The notes beneath the pieces were generated by a model, which was not told the DNA's origin, did no database searches, and worked only from the letters and a program-made list of their open reading frames with translations. Position numbers and translations under genes: made by a program. Shown here piece after piece: positions 1 to 9,497 of a stretch of DNA of 64,000 bases (position 1 is the first letter of the stretch; each line of letters opens with the position of its first letter). The stretch spans positions 744,001 to 808,000 of the forward strand of contig NZ_RJTX01000004.1 in the NCBI RefSeq assembly GCF_003729955.1. The letters run 5' to 3'. Source of the DNA: Chryseobacterium daecheongense. GTDB lineage: Bacteria > Bacteroidota > Bacteroidia > Flavobacteriales > Weeksellaceae.

Positions 1-362
1 GTTACATTAACTCCATTCATGAATGCTGCTGCTCTGGAACCTCTCATGTTCACTCTGGTGTACATATCTCCCCAGTGTTCCAATCTTTGTGCCCCTGCAA
101 CATTCCTAAGAACGCCATCACTTAAAGTTGTCACCTGCTGATCTTCCAAGGCTCTGTTAGTAATGATTGAAATGTTTTGTGGAATTTTAATTAGCTCTTC
201 ATCCAAGCGAAGAGAAGAAGATCCTTCTTTCTCTACATACTTCTTATAATATTTTCCGTTTACAACTACTTCTTCAATATCATTGGATTGGATAGTATCC
301 CTTTCTTGCGAGAAAACCACGATAGAACCTAACAGAGAGGCACAGATCAGTACATTTTTCAT
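1..362 (-). CDS. TonB-dependent siderophore-type receptor, N-terminal part
   Basis: The gene runs off the left edge and only about 120 N-terminal codons are visible. Translation from the ATG at 362 gives a signal peptide (MKNVLICASLLGSIVVFSQ), then a short linker with EEVVVNG, which resembles a TonB box, and the start of a plug domain (IPQNISIITNRALEDQQ, then LSDGVLRNVAGAQR and RVNMRGSRAAAFMNGV). The pattern of 'iPqnisvit', 'l.dvl.nv.Gv' and 'r.iRG' is typical of siderophore-type outer-membrane receptors (FhuA/FepA class). The substrate cannot be told from this fragment. The family call is firm and the siderophore specificity is inferred. Confidence 0.8.
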   Translation of the reverse strand, partial: MKNVLICASLLGSIVVFSQERDTIQSNDIEEVVVNGKYYKKYVEKEGSSSLRLDEELIKIPQNISIITNRALEDQQVTTLSDGVLRNVAGAQRLEHWGDMYTRVNMRGSRAAAFMNGVNV

Positions 363-450
363 GAAACTTTTTTTTGCAAATATATTGTTTTTAATTATTC
401 TAAATAAATTATATGATTGATATTTATCATATAATTATTATACGGTAAAT

Positions 451-488
451 AATAAAAAGCCCGCTTCAACGAAGTTGAAGCGGGCAAT
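451..488 (-). terminator. Rho-independent terminator of secA
   Basis: A perfect 12-bp inverted repeat (459-470 and 474-485, loop GAA) is followed by a T-rich run on the minus strand. It lies just past the secA stop codon. Confidence 0.85.
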
Positions 489-507
489 ATTTCATAATTA
501 TTGTTTC

Positions 508-3500
508 TTATGCAGGAATTTCTCCTTTATACAAGAAAGAAATAATTTCTTTATTTAATTTGTCGATCATCTCACTGAATAAGTGGAAAGATTCTTGTTT
601 ATAGATAACAAGCGGATCTTTCTGCTCGTATACTGCACCTTGTGAAGATCTTCTCAAATCATCCATTTCACGCAGGTGAAGCTTCCAGTTCTCATCAATA
701 ATTGCTAAAGTGATATTCTTTTCGAAATCGTTGATCAAACTTTCACAATGTGTTTCGTAAGCTTCTTTCAAATCTGTAACGATGGTCATGGTCTTATGTC
801 CGTCTGTGAAAGGAACCTGGATCATTTTAAACATTGAACCTTGGTTCTGATAAACATTCTCAATAATAGGGAATGATTTTTCTTTTAAAAGGTTCAGTTT
901 CATTTGATAATCTTCTTGAGCCGCTTTGAAAAGAATGTTGGTAAGATCCTGAATGTTCTTATTTTTGAAATCACTTTCGGAAACTGGAGATTCCATAGTG
1001 AAATTCTTGATGATATCGAATTCAAAATCTTTAAAGTTTCCTGAAGCTTTCCCTTTTGCTACAATAGAGTTGGCAACATCGAAAATCATATTCGTGATGT
1101 CATATTTCAAATGATCTCCGAATAAGGCATTCTTTCTTCTCTTATAAATAACGTCACGTTGCTTATTCATTACATCATCATATTCAAGAAGTCTCTTTCT
1201 GATTCCGAAGTTGTTTTCTTCTACTTTCTTCTGTGCTCTTTCAATAGACTTGGTGATCATGGAGTGCTGAATAACTTCTCCTTCTTTATGACCCATTCTG
1301 TCCATCATTTTCGCGATTCTTTCAGAACCGAATAAACGCATCAGATTATCTTCCAAAGAAACATAGAACTGAGAACTTCCCGGGTCTCCCTGACGTCCCG
1401 CTCTACCTCTAAGCTGTCTGTCAACACGTCTTGAATCGTGCCTTTCAGTACCGATGATCGCTAAACCACCTGCTTCTTTCACTTCTTTGGAAAGCTTAAT
1501 ATCCGTACCACGACCCGCCATGTTGGTTGCAATCGTTACCACTCCAGGCTGTCCTGCTCCTGCAACGATTTCAGCTTCCTTCTTGTGAAGTTTTGCGTTC
1601 AATACCTGATGTGGAATTTTTCTTAATTGAAGCGCTTTTGATAATAATTGAGAAATTTCAACAGAAGTAGTACCTACAAGAACAGGTCTTCCTACTGAGG
1701 TTAATTTTTCAATTTCTTCAATTACGGCATTATATTTTTCTCGGTTAGTTTTGTAAACTAAATCCTGTCTGTCATGTCTTAAAATAGGACGGTTCGTTGG
1801 AATTACTACCACATCTAATTTGTAGATCTCCCAAAGTTCTCCTGCTTCAGTTTCAGCAGTACCCGTCATTCCCGCAAGTTTATTGTACATACGGAAATAG
1901 TTCTGAAGGGTAATGGTGGCAAATGTTTGAGTTGCTGCCTCAATTTTTACATTTTCCTTAGCTTCAATAGCCTGGTGAAGACCGTCAGAGTAACGACGTC
2001 CTTCCATGATACGCCCTGTTTGCTCATCTACGATTTTTACTTCACCGTCAATAACTACATATTCATCATCCTTTTCGAATAGAGTATAAGCCTTTAATAA
2101 TTGGCTCATGGTATGAACACGTTCGGATTTTTCAGCAAAGTCAGAGAAAAGTCTCTCCTTAGCCTCAAATTCCTCTTCCTTGGATAAATTTTTAGCTTCC
2201 AGCTCAGCGATTTCAGTTCCTATATCCTGAAGAACAAAGAAATTTGGATCTTCATTCCCCTGAGACATATAGTCGATTCCTTTGTCTGTAAGATCAACCT
2301 GATTGTTTTTCTCATCAATCACGAAATACAGATCCTTATCTACGATCGGCATATCACGGTTGTTATCCTGCATGTATTGAGCTTCTGTTTTTTGAAGCAA
2401 CGCTCTGTTTCCGCTTTCAGACAAGAATTTGATCAATTGTCTGTTTTTTGGAAGACCTCTGTAAGCCTGAAGCAATTTGAATCCACCTTCTTTTGTATTT
2501 CCGGCAGCAATCAGTTTCTTAGCTTCATTAAAGATCGTAGAAACAGTTCTTTTCTGAACTTCAACAATTCTGTCGATAGAAGGCTTAAGAACATCAAATT
2601 CCTGTCTGTCTCCCTGAGGAACAGGTCCGGAAATAATTAACGGTGTTCTTGCATCATCTACCAATACGGAGTCTACCTCGTCCACAATAGCAAAGTTTAA
2701 TTCTCTTTGTACCAGTTCCGAAGGTGAAGTTACCATGTTGTCTCTCAGGTAATCGAAACCGAATTCATTATTCGTTCCATAAGTGATGTCTGAGTTATAT
2801 GCTTTTCTTCTTCCGTCTGAGTTCGGTTGGTGATTGTCGATACAATCAATTGACATGCCGTGGAATTGGTAAAGAGGTCCCATCCAGGCAGAGTCCCTTT
2901 TTGCTAAGTAGTCATTCACGGTTACGACGTGAACACCTCTTCCAGGAAGGGCATTTAAGAAAATAGGCAATGTTCCTACCAATGTTTTACCTTCCCCGGT
3001 TGCCATCTCGGCAATTTTACCGCTGTGAAGAATAACCCCACCGATAAACTGAACATCATAATGTACCATGTCCCAAACAACAGGAGTTCCTGCTGCATCC
3101 CATGAGTTTTTCCAAACAGCTGTGTCTCCCTGGATTTCAACGAAATCTTTAGTTGCTGCCAATTCTTTGTCCCAATCAGTGGCTTTTACACGGATTTCTC
3201 CGTTTTCAGCCCATCTTCTTGCTGTTTCTTTCACCAAGGCAAAAGCTTCAGGAAGGGTTTGGCTAAGAACTTTTTCTTCGATTTCGTATGATTCTTTCTT
3301 CAGAGATTCAATCTTTGAGAAAAGAGCTTCTTTTTCATCAACGTTGGTTGAGTTTTTGATCTGCTCTTTTATCTGTTCTATCTGCGCTGTTATTTTGCTG
3401 GTGGCTGATTTTATGTTTTCTTTAAATTCAGCGGTTTTCTCTCTCAAACCATCATCAGACAATTGCTGAATAGCGGGCTCAACAGCTTTGATTTTTGTTA

Positions 3501-3579
3501 CAACTTTTTTTACTTCTTTCAGGTCCTGCGCTTTCTTGTCTCCCAAAAACCCTTTAAGAACTTTGTTTAAAAAACTCAT
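508..3579 (-). CDS. secA: Preprotein translocase subunit SecA
   Basis: SecA is the ATPase motor that pushes unfolded preproteins through SecYEG. The protein has about 1023 residues from the ATG at 3579; an upstream TTG would add seven residues but is less likely. Visible motifs are Walker A MATGEGKT near residue 192, the [15 protein letters not shown] block, the DEVDS Walker B near 297, [34 protein letters not shown] and [15 protein letters not shown]. The protein is longer than the roughly 900 residues of E. coli SecA because of an insertion around residues 340-480. It ends at FLYKGEIPA without the C-terminal Cys-rich zinc motif found in many SecA proteins. The gene stands alone with its own terminator. 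Confidence 0.97.
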   Translation of the reverse strand: MSFLNKVLKGFLGDKKAQDLKEVKKVVTKIKAVEPAIQQLSDDGLREKTAEFKENIKSATSKITAQIEQIKEQIKNSTNVDEKEALFSKIESLKKESYEIEEKVLSQTLPEAFALVKETARRWAENGEIRVKATDWDKELAATKDFVEIQGDTAVWKNSWDAAGTPVVWDMVHYDVQFIGGVILHSGKIAEMATGEGKTLVGTLPIFLNALPGRGVHVVTVNDYLAKRDSAWMGPLYQFHGMSIDCIDNHQPNSDGRRKAYNSDITYGTNNEFGFDYLRDNMVTSPSELVQRELNFAIVDEVDSVLVDDARTPLIISGPVPQGDRQEFDVLKPSIDRIVEVQKRTVSTIFNEAKKLIAAGNTKEGGFKLLQAYRGLPKNRQLIKFLSESGNRALLQKTEAQYMQDNNRDMPIVDKDLYFVIDEKNNQVDLTDKGIDYMSQGNEDPNFFVLQDIGTEIAELEAKNLSKEEEFEAKERLFSDFAEKSERVHTMSQLLKAYTLFEKDDEYVVIDGEVKIVDEQTGRIMEGRRYSDGLHQAIEAKENVKIEAATQTFATITLQNYFRMYNKLAGMTGTAETEAGELWEIYKLDVVVIPTNRPILRHDRQDLVYKTNREKYNAVIEEIEKLTSVGRPVLVGTTSVEISQLLSKALQLRKIPHQVLNAKLHKKEAEIVAGAGQPGVVTIATNMAGRGTDIKLSKEVKEAGGLAIIGTERHDSRRVDRQLRGRAGRQGDPGSSQFYVSLEDNLMRLFGSERIAKMMDRMGHKEGEVIQHSMITKSIERAQKKVEENNFGIRKRLLEYDDVMNKQRDVIYKRRKNALFGDHLKYDITNMIFDVANSIVAKGKASGNFKDFEFDIIKNFTMESPVSESDFKNKNIQDLTNILFKAAQEDYQMKLNLLKEKSFPIIENVYQNQGSMFKMIQVPFTDGHKTMTIVTDLKEAYETHCESLINDFEKNITLAIIDENWKLHLREMDDLRRSSQGAVYEQKDPLVIYKQESFHLFSEMIDKLNKEIISFLYKGEIPA

Positions 3580-3655
3580 AAAATTTTGATTTAAGCCCAA
3601 AACTTCAGTTCTGAGCGTTTTTAATTATTACACTTAATGTGTGATGATATATCTA

Positions 3656-3686
3656 AAAAGCTCTAAGCATATTGCCTAAAGCTTTT
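3656..3686 (-). terminator. Probable terminator of the DUF2795 gene
   Basis: An inverted repeat AAAAGCT...AGCTTTT with inner TA/TA and GC/GC pairs lies just past the stop codon at 3695. The minus strand ends in a run of T. Confidence 0.6.
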
Positions 3687-3694
3687 AGCAGTTT

Positions 3695-3916
3695 TTAATA
3701 TTCGTCCTCGTTCCAAAGGAAATCTTCATCCGTTGGATAGTCACTCCAGACTTCTTCAATGGATTCATAAATTTCTCCTTCGTCTTCGATTGCCTGAAGG
3801 TTTTCTACAACTTCCATAGGTGCACCAGTTCTGATTGCATAATCAATAAGCTCTGCTTTTGTCATTGGCCAAGGTGCGTCACTTAAGTATGAAGCTAATT
3901 CTAATGTCCAGTACAT
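3695..3916 (-). CDS. DUF2795 domain protein
   Basis: A 73-residue acidic protein that begins MYWTLELASYLSDAPWPMTK and continues with ELIDYAIRTGAPMEVVENLQ. The motif 'W.tkeELi.yA...gap..vv.nL..i.d' is the conserved core of the DUF2795 family, small proteins found throughout Flavobacteriia. The C-terminus is very acidic (DYPTDEDFLWNEDEY). The function is not known. The start is supported by a TAnnTTTG promoter box at 3934-3941 on the same strand. It is a single gene between secA and the epimerase. Confidence 0.85.
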   Translation of the reverse strand: MYWTLELASYLSDAPWPMTKAELIDYAIRTGAPMEVVENLQAIEDEGEIYESIEEVWSDYPTDEDFLWNEDEY

Positions 3917-3933
3917 AATTTTCTAATTTTTTG

Positions 3934-3941
3934 CAAAAGTA
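3934..3941 (-). promoter_or_regulatory. -7 promoter box of the DUF2795 gene
   Basis: TACTTTTG on the minus strand matches the Bacteroidota -7 consensus TAnnTTTG. It lies 17 nt upstream of the ATG at 3916. Confidence 0.55.
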
Positions 3942-4056
3942 TAAAAATAGGTTATAAAATAAACTTTTTTATGCTTGATTTTCAATTCTTTTTATTAATT
4001 TTTGTTGATAATGTGCTACAGTCAGCCTTACCAACTGTGCCAGCACATTCACGATG

Positions 4057-5079
4057 TCATTTTCTCAAAAACCATTCCACAAATTTTTTTATGCCATTTT
4101 GGAAGTGGGTGTCTGGATGGTAGCCAATTAAAGTCTTCGCTTTTGTAATGTCAGCGTTGGTTTTCTGCACATCTCCGGGCTGCATCGGCAATACTTTTTT
4201 TGTGGCCGTTTTGTCAAGAGTACTTTCAATAGTAGAAAGCATTTCGGATAAATTGATCACTTCACTTTCGCCAAGATTGATGATCTCATAAATGTTGGAA
4301 TTGTTCTCTAAATAGATAATAGATTTGGTAATCCCATCAATAATATCATCAATATAAGTATAATCTCTTGCCGTAGTTCCATCCCCGTAGAAAGGGACTT
4401 CCTGATTTTCAGCAATAAGCTTTGTGAACTTGTGAATCGCCAGATCAGGTCTTTGCCTTGGCCCGTAGACAGTGAAAAATCTAAGCTGGATCATATCAAT
4501 ATTATATAATTGATGATAAACATGGCCCAGAATTTCTCCACACTTTTTTGTTGCCGCATAAGGGGAAATAGGATTGTCTACATTATCGGTTTCAGCAAAA
4601 GGAATCTTTTCGTTGTTTCCATAAACACTTGATGATGAGGCACAAATGAATTTCTTAATGCCATGCTCTTTGCATAATTCCCAAAGATTCATGGTTCCGC
4701 GGATATTCACCTCTTCATATTCCAAAGGCCTTTCAATAGAAGGACGGACTCCTGCAAGAGCCGCCAAATGAATCACCATATCGATTTGATGAGCTTTGAA
4801 GATTTTTTCAAGCCCGTTTTTATCCCGGATATCTTGGTAGTAAAGGGTATAATTGTTAGATTTTGAAAGAAAAATAAGCTTTTCAATGTCCGTTTCCTTA
4901 TCTGAAAATTCAAAATCGGTAGACTTTCTGACAGATTCTAAGGTATTTTTAATTTTTATATCATAATTATAAAAATTATCAAAGTTGTCAATGTTTATGA
5001 CAGAATGTCCATTTTTCAATAGCTGTTCTACCAAATGAGAACCAATAAAACCGCTTCCTCCTGTTACAAGATAAACCAT
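4057..5079 (-). CDS. NAD-dependent epimerase, UDP-glucuronate 4-epimerase type
   Basis: Extended short-chain dehydrogenase acting on a nucleotide sugar, likely in capsule, exopolysaccharide or LPS precursor synthesis. The Rossmann motif GGSGFIGSHL lies at residues 7-16, followed by NIDNFDNFYN, the NAD-binding HLAALAGVRPS, the catalytic serine region ASSSSVYG and the YAATKK motif (Y..xK). RFFTVYGPRQRPD and DYTYIDDI are typical of UDP-glucuronate and UDP-glucose 4-epimerases, with GVRPS and the PRQRPD block favouring the glucuronate type. The chosen ATG at 5079 places the Rossmann fold at the N-terminus; a TTG at 5100 would add seven residues. There is no polysaccharide cluster around it. Confidence 0.88.
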   Translation of the reverse strand: MVYLVTGGSGFIGSHLVEQLLKNGHSVINIDNFDNFYNYDIKIKNTLESVRKSTDFEFSDKETDIEKLIFLSKSNNYTLYYQDIRDKNGLEKIFKAHQIDMVIHLAALAGVRPSIERPLEYEEVNIRGTMNLWELCKEHGIKKFICASSSSVYGNNEKIPFAETDNVDNPISPYAATKKCGEILGHVYHQLYNIDMIQLRFFTVYGPRQRPDLAIHKFTKLIAENQEVPFYGDGTTARDYTYIDDIIDGITKSIIYLENNSNIYEIINLGESEVINLSEMLSTIESTLDKTATKKVLPMQPGDVQKTNADITKAKTLIGYHPDTHFQNGIKKFVEWFLRK

Positions 5080-5161
5080 CTGTGATTTTTTATAGCGCAA
5101 AAATATAAAATTTACTTATTGAAAATATAATCATTAAATTTACTTAAAAAAGTAAATAGAC

Positions 5162-5959
5162 ATGCAATTTGAAGGGCAAATTTTAAAAATGACCAGTTAT
5201 GATGATCAGCCGATCCAATATTACCTTAATCTTTCCGGTGATCTGATCCATATGAACGAGCTATTTGGAAAAGAATTGACTATAAAACATATCGGGTTTC
5301 AATGTGTAAACTGTGGGGAAAATAAGCCCATTTACAGAATGGGTTTCTGCAAAAACTGCTTTTTTGAAAGCCCTTATGCAAGTGATACTATTATTCGTCC
5401 CGAGCTTTCTACAGCTCATCTGGGTGTTGCTGAGCGTGATTTGGAAATTGAAAAAGAAATACAGCTGCAGCCTCATACCGTTTATTTAGCTTATACAGGA
5501 GAAGTAAAAGTTGGAGTAACCCGAAATACACAGATCCCGACAAGATGGATTGATCAGGGAGCTACTTTTGCTTTGCCGATTGCAAGAACGGAGAACCGTT
5601 ATGAAGCAGGAATGATAGAAGTTGCCCTAAAACAGCATGTTCCGGATAAAACAAGTTGGAAAAAAATGCTTCAGGATGATCTTGAAGATGAAATAGATCT
5701 GGCGGATTTCCAACAAAAAGTCAAACAATATTTTCCGGAAGATTTTCAGAGATTCTACAGCGAGGGAGAAAACCTGTGGAAATTCGACTATCCTTTTGAA
5801 AAGCCTTCAAAAGTAAATTCTTTTACACTGGACAAAAAACCTGAGTTTACGGGGAGATTAACGGGCATAAAAGGACAATATTTAGGATTTGAAGGTGGCG
5901 ATTTTATCAATGTGAGAGGACATGAGGGATATGTGATTAGTTTGGATGTAAAAAATTAA
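5162..5959 (+). CDS. DUF2797 domain protein with zinc-ribbon-like cysteines
   Basis: A 265-residue protein of the DUF2797 family, whose function is not established. The N-terminal third has two Cys pairs (CVNCGENKPIYRMGFCKNC, about residues 42-60) that could bind zinc. The middle has HTVYLAYTGEVKVGVTRNTQIPTRWIDQGA, whose 'K.GvTr....RwidQGA' pattern is the family signature and resembles a GIY-YIG-like fold (inference). No signal peptide is present, so it should be cytoplasmic. It is transcribed away from the epimerase and is followed after 37 nt by the AsmA-like gene, so the two may share a transcript. Confidence 0.85.
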   Translation: MQFEGQILKMTSYDDQPIQYYLNLSGDLIHMNELFGKELTIKHIGFQCVNCGENKPIYRMGFCKNCFFESPYASDTIIRPELSTAHLGVAERDLEIEKEIQLQPHTVYLAYTGEVKVGVTRNTQIPTRWIDQGATFALPIARTENRYEAGMIEVALKQHVPDKTSWKKMLQDDLEDEIDLADFQQKVKQYFPEDFQRFYSEGENLWKFDYPFEKPSKVNSFTLDKKPEFTGRLTGIKGQYLGFEGGDFINVRGHEGYVISLDVKN

Positions 5960-5996
5960 TCATATATTTAAAATGTAAATCACTAAATCACAAATT

Positions 5997-8645
5997 ATGA
6001 AGAAATGGGTGAAAAAGTCATTAATAGGATTGGGAGTTTTGTTAATAATTTTTTTATTGGCCAACTTCGGATTAAATATCTGGCTGAAAACTCAACTTCC
6101 GAATTACATAAAAAATAATACAGATTATAAAGTTTCTTACAAAACACTGGACGTTGATCTCGGAACAGGGAATATTGTTTCTACAGGGATCTCGGTAAAT
6201 AGTAAAAATCCCCAAAATATCAATGTAATTGGTCTTCAGGGAACTATTGATACCTTGAAGATCAGTCGTTTTGGGATATATGATGTTATTTTCAATAAAC
6301 AGATCAATTCTTCGGATTTATTACTGGCAAGTCCAAATTTAAATGTTATTCTTGCCAGACCTGTTGATCATAAAACCGGAAAAAAAAGAAACCCGGTATT
6401 GTTTGAAAATATCAGGATCAACAATGGGATCATTAATATTTTCAGACATACTAAACAAAAATTTCTTTCAGTAGAACAGCTGGATTTATTTGTTGAAAAT
6501 CTTCAAATGACAGAGGAATCGGTAGAAAATAAATTGCCGGTTGTTTTTGACAAATATGATATCAAAGGAAAAAGATTCTTCTTTCGTCCGGACAATGTAT
6601 ATGCATTGAAAATTGATAAAATTACCACTTCAAATGGACAAATGTCTGTGGAAAATTTCCGTTTGATACCTTTATTGACCTTTGCGCAATTCAAAAGGTT
6701 TTATCCTCAAAAGCCAAAATTATTTCAGTTTGATATTCAAAAAATGGATTTTAAAGATGTGGTATTGAAGAAAAACAGAGTTTCTTTGGCAAACGCAGAT
6801 TTTCAGAATCCCGTGCTATCCGTTTATACAACACATGCAGCTGTGAAAAAATCGGATAAGCCATTTTCATATGAGGTGAATCTGGATGATATACGATTAA
6901 ATAATGCCACAGTTCAGATCCTAAAGCCGGATGGGAATAAATTATTTTTTGCCAGAAACCTGAATGTCAATGTCAATCAATTGAAGCTTGACAAGGAAAC
7001 AATGGAGAATGTGATTCCGGTGGGTTATAAAGATTTCCGGTTTTCCGGGAAAGATATTCATTTTTCCAATCATCAGGATATCAATGCGGAAAGCATTGCA
7101 TTAAATCCGAAAAGCGGAGAAATGAGAAATATTTCCATTATTCCAAATGGAGATGCACAGGGAAAAACATCCATGAATCTTACAGCAGCACAAATTGCTT
7201 TTAATATTAATAAATGGGAGTTTCTTGATAAGAAACTGAATCTGGATGTTAAAGATGTTTTGGTAAGTAATGTCAACGGAACCATTAAAGGAGGAACCGT
7301 AAAATCAGATAAAAAAGTAAACCTGAATGGTATCCAGTTTCCCATTATCATAAGAAAAGTGACACTGAAAAATTCGAATGTTGTTTATGACAAAGGAGCA
7401 CAGCCTTTAGCGTTTAATGACCTGAACGCAACCATCAATGATATTGAATTACTGGAAAAGGCGAATAAAACCGGGATGGATCTGAAGATCAAAGATTATT
7501 TCCTTACCACAAAAAACTTTGCCTATAAAACAAAGTTCTATCACATGAGTGTCGGGCTTTTAAAGCTAAATAAAAATAAAGTACAGGTCAATAATTTTGC
7601 TATGAAACCTCTCGTTTCGAGAGCACAGTTTATCAAAATGATACCTGTAGAAAGAGATTTATATGATCTGACGGCCAATCAGGTAACAGCAGATGGAAGT
7701 TGGGATCTCTTTTCTCAGAATAAGTTTATTAATGCGTCCAATGTTACAATCCAGGGAGCAGATGCTGTTATATTCCGAAGTAAAATCCCTAAAGATGACC
7801 CGAAAGAGAAGCCTTTATACTCAAGGATGCTCCGCTCCATCAAGTTTCCGGTCACAATTAATATGCTGGATCTTAAGAACTCTAAACTGGTCTATGAAGA
7901 AGATACTCCTGAAAGTGCAGGTCCCGGAAAACTGACATTCAGTAATTTCAACATGAATGTCAAAAACCTGAATTCCGCAAAAACCAAAGGAAAACCTACC
8001 CGTGTAGATATTAAGATCAATTGTTCCTTCATGAACCTTGCTCCTTTATCCGTAAACTGGAATTTTGACGTAGCGGATCAGAGAGATGTCTTTACTATTT
8101 CAGGGAGAACGCTCAATCTTCCCGCTCAGGGAATTAACCCTTTTATCCGTCCATATCTTCATGTAACAGCAACAGGAACCATTCAGGAAATGCTGTTCAA
8201 TTTCAGGGGTAATCCTGCAGGATTGAACGGAACATTCAACCTTAAGCATAAAGATCTGAAAGTTGCTATTCTTGATAAGAACAATCGTGAAAAGAAAGGA
8301 GTACTTACTGCCATTGCCAATCTGGTGGTGCGATCCAATTCAGGAAGACTTCCTGAAGATGTAAAGGTGGAAAATATTCCACGAGATCCCACCAAATCTT
8401 TCTTTAATTTATTCTGGAAAGGAATTGAAAGCGGACTCAAAAAGACCCTCATAGGAAAGAATGTCGATAAAACGGAAGAATCTGTGAAAAATACGGTTTC
8501 TGCTGTAAAAGATATGAAGCAATCCGTAAAAGAGCTTAAAGAGGAAGTAAAAAACAAGAAAGAATCTGCTCCAAAAGAGGAAAAAAAGAAAAAAGGATTG
8601 TTTAAAGGAATATTCAATAAAAAAGAAAAACCCGAAACAGAATAA
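5997..8645 (+). CDS. AsmA-like / DUF748-type large envelope protein
   Basis: An 882-residue protein with one N-terminal membrane anchor (about residues 8-27, LIGLGVLLIIFLLANFGLNIW). A long body of repeating beta-strand segments of the form 'i.l.n..v.y......l.f.nln...' follows, for example ATVQILKPDGNKLFFARNLN and SKLVYEEDTPESAGPGKLTF. This architecture is that of AsmA/TamB/DUF748 proteins, which sit in the inner membrane, span the periplasm and are tied to lipid transport to the outer membrane. The last 70 residues are a lysine/glutamate-rich tail. The family placement is fairly secure and the transport role is inferred from the family. Confidence 0.75.
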   Translation: MKKWVKKSLIGLGVLLIIFLLANFGLNIWLKTQLPNYIKNNTDYKVSYKTLDVDLGTGNIVSTGISVNSKNPQNINVIGLQGTIDTLKISRFGIYDVIFNKQINSSDLLLASPNLNVILARPVDHKTGKKRNPVLFENIRINNGIINIFRHTKQKFLSVEQLDLFVENLQMTEESVENKLPVVFDKYDIKGKRFFFRPDNVYALKIDKITTSNGQMSVENFRLIPLLTFAQFKRFYPQKPKLFQFDIQKMDFKDVVLKKNRVSLANADFQNPVLSVYTTHAAVKKSDKPFSYEVNLDDIRLNNATVQILKPDGNKLFFARNLNVNVNQLKLDKETMENVIPVGYKDFRFSGKDIHFSNHQDINAESIALNPKSGEMRNISIIPNGDAQGKTSMNLTAAQIAFNINKWEFLDKKLNLDVKDVLVSNVNGTIKGGTVKSDKKVNLNGIQFPIIIRKVTLKNSNVVYDKGAQPLAFNDLNATINDIELLEKANKTGMDLKIKDYFLTTKNFAYKTKFYHMSVGLLKLNKNKVQVNNFAMKPLVSRAQFIKMIPVERDLYDLTANQVTADGSWDLFSQNKFINASNVTIQGADAVIFRSKIPKDDPKEKPLYSRMLRSIKFPVTINMLDLKNSKLVYEEDTPESAGPGKLTFSNFNMNVKNLNSAKTKGKPTRVDIKINCSFMNLAPLSVNWNFDVADQRDVFTISGRTLNLPAQGINPFIRPYLHVTATGTIQEMLFNFRGNPAGLNGTFNLKHKDLKVAILDKNNREKKGVLTAIANLVVRSNSGRLPEDVKVENIPRDPTKSFFNLFWKGIESGLKKTLIGKNVDKTEESVKNTVSAVKDMKQSVKELKEEVKNKKESAPKEEKKKKGLFKGIFNKKEKPETE

Positions 8646-8658
8646 TTTCGGGTTTTAA
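8627..8658. terminator. Bidirectional terminator between AsmA-like gene and 113-residue gene
   Basis: Stem AAAACCCGAAA (8627-8637) and TTTCGGGTTTT (8646-8656) with A/T runs on both sides. It overlaps the 3' end of the AsmA-like gene and can serve both convergent genes. Confidence 0.8.
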
Positions 8659-8662
8659 TATC

Positions 8663-9004
8663 TTAAAAGTTGAACTCATCACTTTCCTGAATAGGAATAT
8701 CTCGTAAAAAAGTGTCAAAATTCTGTCCGGGATAATTGCTGTCTGCACCATAAGAATCAATGATCATCCCCATATTACCATCAAGATCTTTTACAATATA
8801 AAGCACTACATTGTCGTCCGGGTTGCTATCTCCTTCAAAACGGTATGTTTTGAGAACGTTTAGATCCGAAGGAAGATAATTTTTACCGGAGTTTTCAAGC
8901 TTCATTTCGCCGGATTCATTCATTCTGAATTCTCGTTTAATTCCTCGTTGCGATAACTTTTCCATTACCTGACTAAGAGTGGTCATTTTTTCTGAACTAT
9001 TCAT
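8663..9004 (-). CDS. Conserved hypothetical protein
   Basis: A 113-residue protein without signal peptide or membrane segment. It begins MNSSEKMTTLSQVMEKLSQR, continues with EFRMNESGEMKL and FRFEGDSNPDDN-like acidic stretches (YRFEGDSNPDDNVVLYIVKD), and ends ESDEFNF. I do not recognise a named domain, but the layout (short helical start, then beta strands) looks like a small cytoplasmic protein of the type widely conserved in Flavobacteriia. A TAnnTTTG box at 9019-9026 on the same strand supports the start. It converges on the AsmA-like gene and shares its terminator. Confidence 0.7.
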   Translation of the reverse strand: MNSSEKMTTLSQVMEKLSQRGIKREFRMNESGEMKLENSGKNYLPSDLNVLKTYRFEGDSNPDDNVVLYIVKDLDGNMGMIIDSYGADSNYPGQNFDTFLRDIPIQESDEFNF

Positions 9005-9179
9005 TGGATTATTTTTGGCAAAAATACTACAATAATTAAACCATTATGAATGGAATTGCATCAAAGAAAGAAATTATACAATTCTTAAAAAAAGAGGCTA
9101 ATGTTAACAAAATTTATAATTGCTGAAATTGGAATAGGTATGCTTTTTGCAATAGCCTTATCAATAAATCGAACAAAAT

Positions 9180-9374
9180 ATGAAAAAAGAAGTTGGAGTA
9201 TTACTGGCAGGAGGAGTTGGTCTTTTGGCAGTATTAAGTTTTTTGGGAATTAAAAAAATTTTACATAGAAAAGATAAAAAATATAGTGATAGTTATTCAG
9301 ATTATCACAGACACTTTGATGGGAAACATTATGATGAGGATTATCATGGCGTTGAATTTTATGCGCTGAAGTAG
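9180..9374 (+). CDS. Small single-span membrane protein
   Basis: 64 residues: a short Lys start, a hydrophobic segment LLAGGVGLLAVLSFLGI (about residues 8-24), basic residues KKILHRKDKK, then a polar tail rich in Tyr, Asp and His (SDSYSDYHRHFDGKHYDEDYH). The positive residues after the hydrophobic segment suggest N-out or a simple anchor with a cytoplasmic tail. The His/Asp-rich tail could bind metal, but nothing shows this. A strong hairpin terminator follows, supporting a short independent gene. No family was recognised. Confidence 0.55.
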   Translation: MKKEVGVLLAGGVGLLAVLSFLGIKKILHRKDKKYSDSYSDYHRHFDGKHYDEDYHGVEFYALK

Positions 9375-9401
9375 TAAAAAAATATATTTAATTTATGTTA
9401 T

Positions 9402-9434
9402 ATCCAACGCTTTTGAAAGGGTTGGATTTTTTTG
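9402..9434 (+). terminator. Terminator after the small membrane protein
   Basis: Inverted repeat ATCCAAC (9402-9408) and GTTGGAT (9421-9427) followed by a run of seven T. Confidence 0.75.
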
Positions 9435-9497
9435 TGGAAAACTTTAGTGTTAAAACTCATTATTTTCAAATTATTCCATTCTAATTTTACATCAGAA

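Noticed and set aside
3068..3469. 133-codon plus-strand ORF inside secA
   Set aside because: It is fully inside the certain secA gene on the other strand and encodes a low-complexity Ser/Phe-rich product with no family likeness.
7073..7351. 92-codon minus-strand ORF within the AsmA-like gene
   Set aside because: Antisense shadow of a clear coding region; no start signal or promoter box.
8183..8617. 144-codon minus-strand ORF at the end of the AsmA-like gene
   Set aside because: It is the reverse of the Lys/Glu-rich tail and gives a Phe/Ser-rich product, a known artefact.
9046..9126. 26-codon plus-strand ORF (MNGIASKKEIIQF...)
   Set aside because: Too short, with no leader, promoter box or recognisable feature to support it.
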